This document shows positions 35,239-48,200 of a DNA stretch of 64,000 nucleotides, in pieces (position 1 is the first letter of the stretch; the number at the start of each line of letters is the position of its first letter). Origin of the DNA: Chondrilla cf. caribensis (lineage: Eukaryota > Porifera > Demospongiae > Chondrillida > Chondrillidae). A program made the translations under genes and the position numbers. A model generated the notes under the pieces. The model saw only the letters and a program-made list of their open reading frames with translations. It had not been told where the DNA came from and searched no databases. The DNA is taken from assembly GCA_964020155.1 (NCBI GenBank), contig OZ026563.1, forward strand, positions 2,353,940 through 2,417,939, written 5' to 3'.

Positions 35239-36205
35239 TTACACAATTCCATTCTTTATGTACTGTACCAAATGTACATACCTACACACTGTGTGTCAAC
35301 ATGCTCCTTCCTACCACCATGCAATGTGTTCACTGTGCTTGTCACTGCTCAAAGGTGCTCTTGGGTAGGAGCCGTGATCTTGTGGCATTTCACACCCACG
35401 ACCTGCACCAGCTTGGAGACACCTCTGTCACTGAAATCAGGTATTACCGCTTAGTGCACTATCATTGTGATCGTTGTGTGCTGTATGTACTATTAGCATT
35501 ATACATGCTGTATGTTGTGCGCTGGAGATTTGTGTGTACCTGAATACTGTACATATGTGAATCCACCTTTTGTGTTTAAGGTGCTGCAAATATACGCTTA
35601 TGTATGTACTTTAGAGTACAAACATACATGTACACATATGCTTCTACATTGTGTATGTGTAAGTGTGGTAAGCATTCAATGACATACATACATACATACA
35701 TACATCAAACGTGGTGTAACTGTGGTTACACTACAACTGAGCTTTCCATGTGTACTGTGTTTGCAGCCGGCATCTACATAAAAACTATCCTGACCTGGTC
35801 TATGAGACTCAATCTCTGCTTCCTCCAGTCTCCTCCAAGGCTGGTAGAGGTGAGTCCTTTTGCACTATATTTGTACAGTCACACTTGCTTCATAAGTACT
35901 TGGAAGGGCATACAAAATCTGTATATATGTACTTCTCATCAGAGGTACTTACTATCAGTACTAGTTGACATGGTGTACATAAGCTAAGGACCAAGTGAGG
36001 TGTACTCACTAACCAAGAGTATGTACTAACTCATGTACTTACGTACTAAGCAATTTGCACTGCACTATGGTATCAATAGTGTCTGCAATATCATTTACTT
36101 ACGTTCAAATTGTTATGCAGATCCAAAGAAGAGTGGGTATTTGTTATTAGGGGAAAATGAAAGCAATGGGATTGAGCTTCTCGGGGCGTAGGCATTACTT
36201 TGCAA

Positions 36206-36424
36206 TAGCATCCATTACCATAGAAACAGTACTATTATACAGCAATTTTATAATGTATAAAGCGCTAGCAGCAGTATAAAGCGTTAGCAACGGATGCTAT
36301 AATGGTTAAGACATGGACACTCAGGCATTATGACATATAAAATACACTCGCCCTCGGGCGCTTCGCGCCCTCGGAACTCGGTATTTATATGTCATAATGC
36401 CCTTGTGCCCATGTCTTAACCACT
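36206..36424. mobile_element. Double-hairpin MITE-like insertion in an ACAP PH exon
   Basis: Sequence absent from the paralogous exons at 9645 and 59462. The first half is bounded by AGCATCC and GGATGCT. The second half (36303-36422) is a foldback with 14-base perfect ends TGGTTAAGACATGG / CCATGTCTTAACCA, and inner arms including GGCATTATGACATATAAA-type sequence around a CG-rich loop (CCCTCGGGCGCTTCGCGCCC). No coding capacity. Confidence 0.8.
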
Positions 36425-36499
36425 AATTAAAGCACGATTATTTAGTGTATTAAGATGTGAGTTACAGTATGTTGTTGTGTGTGTATACATGCACATGCA

Positions 36500-36745
<246 letters not shown>

Positions 36746-36988
36746 GGCTTATAATGTTTTGCCTTCACCTACTTTACAGCCCAGTGGAAAAAAAAACATC
36801 GGATGGTTGTGAATCCTAACCTCTGTACAGCGAGAGTAAGTGACCAAAGTTTTGCATGTCTTTTTTCATTTGACCGAGTGTTGGCTTGCTCTTCTAGGAG
36901 TACGGCCACCCTAACCTTGAAAGGAACTTCTGTTTCAAAGTTATTTCACCAGCTAAAACAATCTTGGTACAGGCAGAGAGTTCTCAAG

Positions 36989-37000
36989 GTGTGTGTGTTT

Positions 37001-37068
<68 letters not shown>
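36989..37068. repeat. GT microsatellite directly at the donor site of an ACAP PH exon
   Basis: A GT run of about 80 bases starting exactly at the 5' splice site of exon 36898-36988. The same is true in unit 3 (59965-60043). Confidence 0.95.
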
Positions 37069-37069
<1 letters not shown>

Positions 37070-37254
37070 AGTTTTACTGAGCAATCCTGAAGCTTCTATC
37101 AGTAAATCAAGTTTAGTCAGTGATACAACAGCAGATGTGGGTGGGAATACGTCAGCTACAAAAGAGAAAAGGTTTGAGCCTTGCAATTGTCCACGTACAA
37201 TGCATACAGGATGCAAATTGGTGCTGTATAATGCATTGAGGAAGCTATGTGATG

Positions 37255-37570
37255 TGCTGAGGATCGTACAGTGTATGATGTTGTGAGGGCTGTTCAGTGT
37301 GTGATGGGATGTATGGGATGTGATGTGGTGAAGGCTGTCCAATGTGTGATATGGTGAGGGCTGTACAGTGTGTTATGTGGTGAGGGATGTACACTGTGTG
37401 ATATGGTGATGGCTGTACAATGTGGTATGGTGAGGGCTGTACAATGTGATATGGTGAGGAGTATACAGTGTGATATGATGAGGGCTGTACAATGTGTTTT
37501 GGTGAGAGCTGTACAGTGTGATATGATGAGGGCTGTGCAATGTGTTTTGGTGAGGACTGTACAGTGTGGT
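37255..37570. repeat. ~24-bp minisatellite, copy 2
   Basis: About 12 degenerate units of GAGGGCTGTACAATGTGATA-like sequence in the last intron of ACAP-like copy 2. Confidence 0.85.
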
Positions 37571-38282
37571 CATCATGGTTGTATTATATAACTGTCCATG
37601 TTTCACAGAGTGGCCTCGAAGCCTAGCTCAACCAGTATCATCAAGGAACTGTACTCAGTTCAAGGCCTAAACTGAAATGGACAAGGTATATGAATTGACT
37701 GTGTGTGCTGCATGTTAATGACAATGTGCTACAAACATTACACATGCCACCAGATGTGTAGCATGCGTTTTTGCCTACCTTTCATCCTACAGGGTGAGCG
37801 TACTGAGGGGCCAGCTTACATCAATTATACAGTATTGTTCTATTATTGAACATCATCATTGTAGTAATAATTTTTATTTCAAATTGCATTTAAGTGTAAT
37901 CATTGTATTATTATTAATAATAGTTATTATAATCAAATAGCATAGACAAAAGTGTATGAATTTTATGATTAAAAACAATCAAATTGAACATTGACAGTAA
38001 AAGAAGCATAAAATTCACACCTGTTGTATTACTTTAGCATCAGTTATCCTCTCCCAAAATAAATTAAATCCGTTGCATATTTAGCCTATACAGCCTCATG
38101 TCTAGTTGGTTCTACTTAATCACAAGAGAAGTTTCTTCATCAGAGTACAAAGTTGTCCTATTCTTGAGTAATTTTTGAGTAAAAGGGTGTACAAACCGAA
38201 CACCAAAGGTGTACTCAAACAGCATCTGACTCTAGTACTGAAATTCTTGCAGGGCAAAATACGACAATTTGTTTGAGGCTGT

Positions 38283-38654
38283 TTATTGCACTAGACAGTA
38301 AAATTTCCTCTTTCTGGTATGTCGTGAAACCTTCGACACATGGAACCAGTGGTGGAGGTGGAGTCCGAACAATGAGCCAGAAGTCTTCTGAATGTGGAGA
38401 AATACCATGACGTCTCTGTCCTCGAAGTTAAACTTCGTGCTGTTGCTGCTAGCGCGGACCGTTGATTCTTTTGACACCGAACGGTTAAAGGACTCTACTT
38501 TTGCGGGGATCCATAACGATGGCATTTCACTCCGGTATACAAAATCGATACGCATCCACTGATTATGAGTGAATGCGATTAGCGATGTTACCAGAATTGC
38601 ACTGAAGAGAATGATGGCAGACACCTTTTTTCTTTTAATTTCATGGTATTTCTT
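38283..38654 (-). pseudogene. Heparan-sulfate 6-O-sulfotransferase-like fragment, copy 2
   Basis: Retains only the anchor, stem and PAPS loop (FLHIQKTSGSLFGLHL) of the unit-1 gene. About 640 bases that carry its next two coding pieces in unit 1 are deleted, so the frame runs into unrelated sequence (HHWFHVSKVSRHTRKRKF). Two extra bases after the original ATG put that start out of frame. Both lesions are shared with copy 3, so they predate the split of units 2 and 3. Confidence 0.75.
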
Positions 38655-38985
38655 CCTGAGATAGTCTGGCCATAGACCCTAGGTACCTGGCGACCCTTGC
38701 TCCGCCCCAACACAATAATATGGCGGATCAAGGGTCGGCTACGCCAGACTAGTCTGAGACATATCCAGTGTGACTGAAGGACATCTGTTCGCTCTGTAAA
38801 AAATTCATGTTTGCTCCTTTCTCCATCAAACGCCCAGAAGGCGTGGAAGTGGTTTAGCAGGGCGCATTCACGGCAATATTCTGCGAAACGGCAACGTTCC
38901 TGGAACGAAATATCGTTTTTCTCTTTCACTTTGCGAAGTTAAAGACTCGAAGAGAATCAAATAGACTGCAAAAGTAGCGTCAACC
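38655..38985. promoter_or_regulatory. Upstream region of sacsin-like gene B
   Basis: Counterpart of the divergent promoter in unit 1. It keeps TTCCTGGAA (38897-38905) and TTTCTCTTTC (38918-38927), and has gained an 88-bp MITE (38663-38750). Confidence 0.5.
38663..38750. mobile_element. 88-bp MITE in the gene B promoter
   Basis: Terminal inverted repeats AGTCTGGC / GCCAGACT with an inner pair CGACCCTTG / CAAGGGTCG. Absent from unit 1 at the homologous place and present in unit 3 at 61693-61780. Confidence 0.8.
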
Positions 38986-39025
38986 ATGAGCAAGGCGAGC
39001 TCTGGTGATTCAGACAAAAAAACAG
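38986..39025 (+). CDS. Sacsin-like gene B, exon 1
   Basis: ATG in the same context as gene A. It encodes MSKASSGDSDKKT and ends at ACAG|GTAAAG in phase 1. The acidic DEEP of gene A is replaced by DKKT. Confidence 0.75.
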
Positions 39026-39103
39026 GTAAAGAAATTGTTTGCTAATCTGCATCCATAAGGACGAGTTGAAATAATTCTATGTATTATAACTGTCCCTATT
39101 TAG

Positions 39104-39189
39104 TTCGTTTTGGCACTCGTCAGGCTCCACTAACAACACGTCTGAAGAAGATTTTATCAGATTACCCACCAGGAGCCCAAATACTAAAG
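39104..39189 (+). CDS. Sacsin-like gene B, exon 2
   Basis: 86-nt exon (TTTAG|TTCG to AAAG|GTAGGT) with the same product segment as gene A exon 2 apart from G to V at the splice codon. Confidence 0.8.
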
Positions 39190-39221
39190 GTAGGTCGACG
39201 TTATTCTGATCTATTATGGGG

Positions 39222-39661
39222 AAATAGCTATCATCATTCAAATCAGAGAATAACAATGTAATACAAAATAGACCACAGCCTCGGACACAGGGGTTAAACT
39301 AATTGACATATAGTGTCACATGATGTTATCCCTGGCAAGGCGGGAGAGAAGAATATGTCCTTTGGCGATCTTGAAGCATCTTTAATAGTAGGCAGTAGTG
39401 GTTCGCAAATTATGAGTGGGATTCACCATTTTTTTACTGCCACAAATCTTCACTACAGACGACCATTCTTAAGTATTCTTCTCCCCTACTGGTCACATTT
39501 CTGTTCATCGTATTCATTTTTGGTGGCAAGCTGCTTCATCCCTTCCTGATCTTCACGATATTACACTCTACTCAATCCTCTTTGTGCCACGTTGTTTGCC
39601 ATTTTCATCACGTGTGTGTCATTTAATTTTATTTTACTGTGTCACTATTTTATTCTATCTG
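39222..39661. other. Insertion of about 440 bases in intron 2 of gene B
   Basis: Intron 2 is 107 bases in gene A but 568 in gene B. The extra sequence is shared almost exactly with unit 3 (about 62255-62700). No coding motif or clear terminal repeat was recognised. Confidence 0.55.
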
Positions 39662-39757
39662 ACGGAGTGAGTAGCGCACATCACAGTGCTCGTGTGGATT
39701 GCATTAACCAATGAAACTTCTATCATTAACCATTATTCGCCATTCTATTTGGTATAG

Positions 39758-40016
39758 GAGTTGATCCAAAACGCTGACGATGCTGATGCTACAAAGGTAG
39801 CTTTCCTGATTGATCCAAGAACACACCCAAACGAAGACTTACTGATGGATTCTTTGTCAGAGCTACAAGGACCTGGTCTCTTAGTTTGGAACAATGCATT
39901 ATTTGAAAAGGAAGACTGGGACAATATTGGACAACTGGATAAGAGTTCCAAGGAAGAGAAAATTCTGAAAGTAGGGCGATTTGGGATTGGATTCCAGTCA
40001 GTCCATCATATCACAG
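39758..40016 (+). CDS. Sacsin-like gene B, exon 3: first Hsp90-like ATPase box
   Basis: Same 259-nt structure as gene A. N-box ELIQNADDADATKV has Asp in place of the Gly of DAGA. Glycine box GRFGIGFQSVHH is intact. It ends CACAG|GTGAAC in phase 1. Confidence 0.85.
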
Positions 40017-42219
40017 GTGAACACAATGTCAGCCTTTAAATAATGGCAACCAGAAGCTATTACTAGCAGATTCAAATAGTATGAATTCAATATGAGTGTC
40101 CATTAGAGTAATTTGTTTCATTATACGGAACCCTGGTTATACAGAAATGGAATACGAGGCACAGCCACATTTGTTACGTATGGGATTCAGTAACAACTAA
40201 TTCTGAAGGTGCTAAATAAACAGTAATTTGAAATACTTGTAGAGCCGCTGTATGGTCGGCCTCCTCTCCAGACCTCTCCCTACTATACAGTGGTCTGGCA
40301 TAAATACTCAATATTTTGAATAAACAGAAAATTACCCTATAAAACACAACATGGCATGGCCCTGCAACAATTGTGAAAAAAGTATGGCAAAGGCTTGGAC
40401 ATTATCAGATATCCACTCATTATAATTACCGAGTGGTTTATACCGCAAGGTTATCTGTTTCCATCGCATAGGGGTGTCCAGAGTTGGCGCCCACTCATTT
40501 GATTAATTTCCGGGTTACAAAGTCTAGATTTTGTCCCATTTGTACTTTCTTTCGAAAGTCACAAGTGAAGTCGAAGTGCGAAATGGCGCAAGCGGACGCT
40601 GAGGACTCCATTAGACTTCCGAGAGGCGATATGACGAGAAAAATGCTCGGTCGAAGGGACACCATTTAAAAAAATGCCTGTCAACAATCTTGGGGATCAT
40701 AGCGAAGCATAGAGACTTCCCGAATCCCGTAGGAAGTGAAACAAAAACATCTCTTCCTTTCCAAAAATTCGAAACAGCATCTTGCTCTTATTTAAGACTT
40801 TCGTACCCCAGGTCCTGAGCAGTTTCATCGAGGAGTTTAAAAAAGGAGCAGGTTCCAACGAGCGTTTCAGCAAAGGAATATCCATGATACGAACAGCAGC
40901 CCTTCGTCACATTGAACGCACCCAAATTCAGGTGACAACACGTGACATATTCATTAATATTCCCGTGTAAGCAATATGATTGGACTCTGGCGATCGGCGG
41001 ACAATATCCAAGGAATGTGCAAATAAATACCAGACCCACTTCTCTGGGCAGAATAAAATGGCGGCCGGAAGTGGGTCTGGGAACGAGACTATGGCCGGCC
41101 ATGATGACGTCCATTTTGTCAGCCATTTGCAAATAGTATGACGTCATGGCATGTGCGTGATTATCTGGAAGTTTTTCTTTCTTTTTTTTCTTTCAAAAAA
41201 TTACCGGTCCTATAATACAATATAATATTACTACCATTGCTCAAGTAAATATATGTACGTATATGTAGACTGGACCGTATTTCCATAGCGAGGTTCTGCA
41301 CAAAGTGCACACCTAGTATTATTCATGACCATGATGTCATTGGTACTCTACAAAATTAATATGCATTGACCATGGGGAATTGAGGAGTTAGCTGTGCCTC
41401 GTATTCCATTTCTGTATACCAGGGTTACGTATGTACATTTGAGATGGTGAACGACCATTTTGGGGAAGAGCTAGAACACGAACATCGCATGGTGATGATC
41501 AGATTCTGTTTATGGTGGTAGGATAAGTAGGAGTCGGCCTCCTATTTTGGCTGGTCAAGACTGAAAGTGCCCATCAAGTTGTGAAATTGGCTCTTGTTAG
41601 GCATTTATTTTGGTATACAACGTTGTTTTCTGTCGATAGTCATTAAATATGTTCAAGGTTTTGACTGTCTCCTTTTATGTGTTAACACAACTACAAAAAT
41701 TGTGACCTCATTTGCAATTTTAACAGCCAATATTATTTATCAAGATCATTAACAGTCTATGATTTGGTGAGAGCAGTAACAGATTAAAATGAAAATTAGA
41801 ACAATTATAGCTTTATACAGAACAAACTATAAGAAAAGAGGATTCTTAATACCCACGTTTTTACAACATACATGAATTCATTATTGCCATTCTGTATTGT
41901 GCACTATATGTAACTACGGATATATAATTGGGAGTTTATAATTCTATTGTTGGAGTATCTATGCATGAACTGAGTGAATAAGGCTCCAAATAAAGAATTG
42001 AGACATATAAACACTACGTCCTGTATGGCAGGAAATTTTGATGGGAATTATGTTCGGGACATTTCTGGGAATTCAGACTTCTTGAAGACAAAACTTCAAG
42101 TGTGGGTACCAGTAAAACACATAATTATGTATATAACCGTACATCATACTCGTACAGTATTTTAATCAACCATTTCAAAAAAGGTATATTTCAATTTGAC
42201 ATTTCTTTCTCCTTCACAG
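40017..42219 (+). other. Intron 3 of sacsin-like gene B, with insertions
   Basis: 2203 bases against 836 in gene A. It contains a short open frame (MAQADAEDSIRLPRGDM at 40583-40669) of unknown meaning, a MITE at 41030-41080, and two inverted copies of a ~40-base segment (about 40118-40160 and 41392-41430). The ends match intron 3 of gene A. Confidence 0.65.
41030..41080. mobile_element. 51-bp MITE-like inverted repeat
   Basis: Ends CCAGACCCACTTC / GAAGTGGGTCTGG form a perfect 13-base inverted repeat around an AT-containing centre. No coding capacity. Confidence 0.65.
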
Positions 42220-45200
42220 ATATTCCCATTATTATCAGTGGTGACACAGTTGGCATCATTGATCCCCATACCCACTTTATATGCGAAATGAAACCGGGAG
42301 TTGATTCAAGTACTGGGGAGACATTTCCTCTCTGTGAGGCTAATCGTCACAAGGATCAGATCGCACCTTTTGAAAATCTCTTTGGATTTACATCCGACAC
42401 AAGCCACTACAATGGGACATTGTTTCGTTTTCCCTTCAGGAGGACCTCGTACTATAAAACCTTCTTAAGGAAGGAACTAAAGTCAAAGATTTCAGACAAA
42501 ATATTTACAGCAGAAGAAGCTGTACGGGAGCTCTTTGATACACTCTGTGAAGAGGCCTCACATCTACTGTTATTTCTGAAATCCATAGAGTCTGTTGAAC
42601 TGTACACCTGGGACCCGGCTGAGAAAAAGAAAAAAATGTTTCTTCAAATTTCTCTTTCAGATAGCTGTCTTCCCCACGTTCGACAGTTTCGCCAGACCTG
42701 CCAAAACAGTTGTCAGCTCAAGCAGTCAACCACCATACTGGCAACCTGTTGTGTGTGTCTCCTCTCGCAATCAACTCAGAAGCAGTTCAATTGGCTGTTG
42801 TGCAGCACTGTTGGCAGCTCTGATGCCAAGCTACTGGAGTTAGCCGCTAAGCTGAAGGTTACTCCGTGGTCTGCTGTTGCTGCTCCCTTGCCATTGTTGG
42901 TAACTGTGGAGTGTATTGCCGAATGCCACCTTGTTACCCCTCAAATGAATAGTGAGACAGTCATGCAGACATTGTCCCAGCATTTCAGGACACCTGCAGA
43001 GATTGCAGATGACTGGAGACCTCCAAAAGAACAACAAATCGGGTACCCTTTCTGCTTCCTTCCTTTGAAGGACCCCACAGGTCTTCCTGTCCAAGTCCAT
43101 GGCTACTTTTGTGTTTCCAGCAACCGTCGTAGTATTGAATGGCCTTCTCCAGGTGATACTGGTGAGCAGGCTATTTGGAACCGGCACCTAGTTCAGACAT
43201 CACTTGTGCCCTCATATGCCATTCTTTTGGCTGCAAAATCCTTCCTCTTCACCTACTCAAGGTCCCTGACAGGCAAGCTTTTTTGGGACCCATACTCCTG
43301 GTGGCCCTTGGAACAAGAGATACGAAACAGCCCTGTGTGGAGGGATATCCTCGAACCAGCCAATCTCTTACCATTCATGCGTGGGCTCAAGCTCTTTTGG
43401 AGTCCCTCTAACGGTGGCCAGTGGATCAAGGGTTCTGATGCTGCCCTAGTGACAGAAGGTACTCCGCCTCTCATTGTTCGCTTACTGATTTCCTTTGGCT
43501 GTCCAATTGTGAATCTACCTATTCCCGTTAAAGAAACCTTTAACTCCTTGAAGGATCATGAGGATGAACTTATTAATAAGGAAACACTTAACACCTTGAA
43601 GTATGTTAATGTACTCAAGGAAGTCACTCCGCAATATGTGCGAGAGCAGCTGAAGAATGTACCAAGCCAGTACCTGAGAGACCTTAAACTCCTTGTTACT
43701 GTACTGGAGTACATTGTATCTGACCTCTCCAATGATTTTTCAGTTCTCGAAGGTCTTCCCGTCATCCCAGTAGTTAACTTGGAATCTGCACCTGTATCTT
43801 TTTGTAGGTCAAATCTTTCCTGGACCACTGAAAGAATATTCGTTGTCACTGATCCTGATGTGTACAAGCTTCTCTCGAATCTTAAGGATAAGATGATTTC
43901 TCCTGATCTACCTGATCACCTTACAAGTATATTCCGTACTATAGCTCGTTCGGGAGAGTACACATTAGCAGAAGCCACACCGGAGGAAATCTGTCCTCAG
44001 CTCATTTCTGAATCAATGAGAAAGTGGATCGGCAAACTGTCACACAGAGTACAGTGGACACCAGAAAGAAATGGTATGCCCGGGAAAGACTGGCTGAAGC
44101 TGCTGTGGAAGTGGACACAGAAGAATAGTGTGTCCTTGCTTGAATTAGAGGGATTACCCATCATTCCTATACAGTCAATAGATATGACTACATCGTCTTC
44201 TCTGGAGTTAGTCTCGACTGACTTCAACCTGTTTTGCCTGAGACGTCCTGCACAGAGTGGTAGCATGCCTGAAGAAATGTACATAATAGCACAAACTTTG
44301 GGTTGTACTCTCATTGACCACTCCAGCATTTTTGTACACCACACAGAAGAACTGGACCAGCTCCTCCCTACAATGACTCCACAATCGCTCCTCAGTAAAA
44401 TGAGGTCCAAGCCACGGATCATCAACAAAGTTATGTCTTTGGTAAATGAGGACATGAATATCCTGAGGACATTTCTCTTTCAGATGCTAGTCCATATATC
44501 TCAAGTTCAGCTGCCTCGGGAACTATTAAACTTCTTGAAATCTTTACCATTTTTTCCCGTAGGGGTAGGTGCGTCGTCTATTTCCTATGTCAGCCTTGAT
44601 CCTACTGTCATTTTCCCTCCTTATGACACCAGTAACTTTCCTAGTGATGTTCACTTTCCACCCACAGTCCTCCGAGTGTCACCATCAGATAGGACTGCCT
44701 ACAAGACGCTGATAGAGAAACCAGAATCTTGTAGTCACTTTATTACTGAATGTTATGGACCATTTGCAATGAATCTCGCTTGTGCTATGAAGACCAAGGC
44801 CTTCATCTGGATATTACAGCAGTATCGTTCAACTAGGGATCACGATTTGAAGAAGTTTTTACAGAGGACAGAATTTCTACTTTCAATGGGTGGAGTTTCC
44901 AGAAGAGCTGACCAGTTGTATGATCCTGATGATGAGACACTGGCTAATATGTTCTTCGAATCACAGTCTTCTTACCCAGTGTCTGAATTCCGTCCTTTTC
45001 TCCCTGAACTAAGAGAAATTGGACTCCTGACATGGCAGGCAGTAAAGGGCGATTCAGCTGTATTTGAAATGTTTATCACCGACAGGGCACAAGCAATAGC
45101 CTCCCAGCACAGTGTAGAGAGGGCTAGGACAAGGAGTGAGAAACTACAGGACTATATGATCGAGATAGATTATCTTTCTGAAGAAGTCAAAGCAAAACTG

Positions 45201-48200
45201 AAGGCTGTCCCTTTCCTTCCAGTAAAGCAACGACCTGCTGACATCAGTGTACCATGGTATGGTGATAGTTGTTTTGAAGCATCATTTCAAATGTATAATA
45301 AAGAACACATGGAGCTCATTTTCACTAAAGGTGTTGTTGCTGATTGCAAGTCAGAGATTTATGATATCCTGCAGTTTCGACCTCATCCCAGTGTGGATGA
45401 CGTTGTCTATCATTTGAAAGCTCTGCATGAATGGGAAAAGGACCATAGTTCACTCCAAGAAGAAGACAGAACTTTTATTTCCAAAAGTGTGCATTCTGTT
45501 TACAGGTTCTTGGACAGGTTCATAAGGGGCATGTCTTCTGAACAGCCTCTACAGCCTGTTACTAACATACAGCTTGACAGTGTCTGGAATGAAACTACTG
45601 GAACTTTTGTACCAATTAGAAATTTGGCAATGAAATCACCCATTGGTATATCCTTGGTTCCTTATCGTATGACAGAAAATGAAGTGCCGGTGTTAAGAAA
45701 GTACAGTCTCCTTTGGGAATCTCTAAAAATTCAAAAACTATTATCTGTGCAAGACTGTATATCTATACTTGAAGAAATGGCTGTTTCTACAGAAGAGTTG
45801 AATAAAAAGATGATTGCTGGTATTATTCAGTACCTTTATCAAAGCAATGAACTAAATGATGAACAAAAAAACAGTCTATTGTTACCTACAACTATGTCAA
45901 CTCTTGTGCCCAGTTCGTTATGTTGCTACGATGACCGTCACTGGAATGAACGCAAGGAGGGTTCTCATCTTCTCAAGAAGTACACTTTTGTTGACTCGCT
46001 TATTGTGTCACAGCCTTTAGCAGAATATTTTGGTGTTCGTCCAATATCCAATATGTTAGGGAATCCTGAAATACTTCAAATAATGTATGAGGAAGAAGGT
46101 CAAATGCTTCCTGTTTCTCGAAGGATTAACAGAATTTTGACAGAGTACAAAGAAGTGAGTGATGTATTTAAGGAGTTGATCCAGAATGCTGATGATGCTG
46201 GTGCTACAGAAGTGAAGTTCTTGGTGGACTGGAGACAACATCCTATAGAGACCCTCTTCAAAGAAGAAATGAAACACTGGCAAGGACCAGCACTGTATGC
46301 CTACAACAGCAGTGTATTCACAGATGAAGACTTCAAGAACATCTATGAATTGGAAGGGGCCACTAAGAAAGATGATACAACAGCAATTGGACGTTTTGGT
46401 CTTGGATTCTGTACCACCTATCATATAACTGATGTTCCAAGTTTTGTTAGCAAAGACAAAATCATTTTCCTTGATCCACTTTTGAAGTACTTACCTAGAG
46501 ACAAAGGTGGAGGGGGGATACGTTTTGACTTTTCAACTCAAAGTGATGTAATAGAAGAATTCTACCATGATCAAATGCTGCCATTTGAAGGTGTATTTGG
46601 CTGCAAAATACTCGGATCAACTGTAGAATACAATGGTACATTGTTCAGATTTCCATTTAGAACAGAAGCACAAAGTGGCAGTGAATTAAGTCGAGTGACA
46701 TTTAATAATCAGAAGATCAAGGAAATGAAAGAGTCTTTCATGTCCTCAGCTCACCTGCTGCCTGTGTTCTTACAACATGTGAAGAAGATTGAATTGTGGG
46801 AGTTGGAGGGGAATGAGAAACATCCCCAGAATATGAAGATGGTGTTGTCTGTGGAACGTGATACACCTCGTTCATTCCAGCCACTGGAAGTGTTCAAAGA
46901 CAACAGAGATAGCGATTCCCTCCCACAGTACTCAGCAACAGAGCATTTCAGTGTAATTACTAGAAGGATGGATCAAGAAGGAAGTCCTCCAAAGAAAGTT
47001 ACTCAAACTGCTGTCTGTGAGTCAAGAGAAAAGTGGATTGTTGCATCAGCTCTTGCCAGACCTGGTTCACAGTCATGGAACTATGCCTGCTCCCACAAAA
47101 ATGATGGACTTGTTCCTCTCACTGAGGTGGCAATCTCCACAAAGGAACAGTCATTGATTCCCAACCTACATAGTACAGGACATGTCTACTGCTTCCTTCC
47201 ACTACCCATTGTCATCAACGATCTACCGTGTGTGATAAACGGATGTTTTGCTGTTCCTTCAAACCGCCGCACCTTAGAAGATCTGGAGAATGAAGATCAG
47301 AAAACATGGAATCACTTTCTTATCAAAGAAGTATTAGTAGAAGCCTACCTCTCGCTACTACATTACCTAACGACCACTATGCCAACAGAGGAAGCTGCTT
47401 TTAAAGAATCACTGGCTGCATACTACAAACTGTGGCCAATAGCTCGTTTGAGTCATCCTGTTAGCAAGGAGCTGCGTAAAGGATTCTTGACAGCTTTGAA
47501 ATCCTGTCAACTCCCTTTGGCATACATTCCATTAGAGCAAGGACAGTGGCTACCTGTCAATCAAGTTAAAATCTTAGAAGTTTCTTTCTATAACTCTAAA
47601 GTTTTATCTCCAATTCGGAATGAAGTCCTGAAGGTACTGCTGGACAGGGGGTACCAAGTTGCTGAATTAACTTCAGACATTAGAAGATCACTTACATCTG
47701 AACCTCACTCTGTAGTGTCTACATTTACCTTTTCCACATACTGCCATGATGTTCTGTTGAGCAACTGGGATGTGGATGATGCCAAATTGAGAAATAATCA
47801 GCTTCTTTATGTTCTGGAACACTTCAAGGCACTGGTAGTAGAGTATGAATGGTTAAAAGAGCTGCTGAAGACTACTCCCTGTGTCCCTTGTGAGCCTGAT
47901 GGTACTAGATGTCTTCCCACCACACTCATCTCTCCTGAAGGAATGCTAAAGGAATTATATGATGTGAAGGAGAGTCGGTTTCCACAAGATAGATTCTTCA
48001 AGAGCACAGATGTAAAGAAAACTCTCATAGATCTAGGGATGTCACAACATTGTTTGAAAGATGAAGATCTACTAGATAGAGCTCGGACAATTGAGGACCT
48101 GCCATACATTCAAGCTATGGAAAGATCCAATAGCTACATTAGGTATCTCACAGCAGTACATTTTTATGATGATTTATTGATGCAGAAACATGCTGGGACT

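Noticed and set aside
34429..35454. 341-codon frame with WCVVWG repeats
   Set aside because: It covers an intron, a real ACAP exon and the 18-bp minisatellite, whose unit length keeps frames open. Not a gene as a whole.
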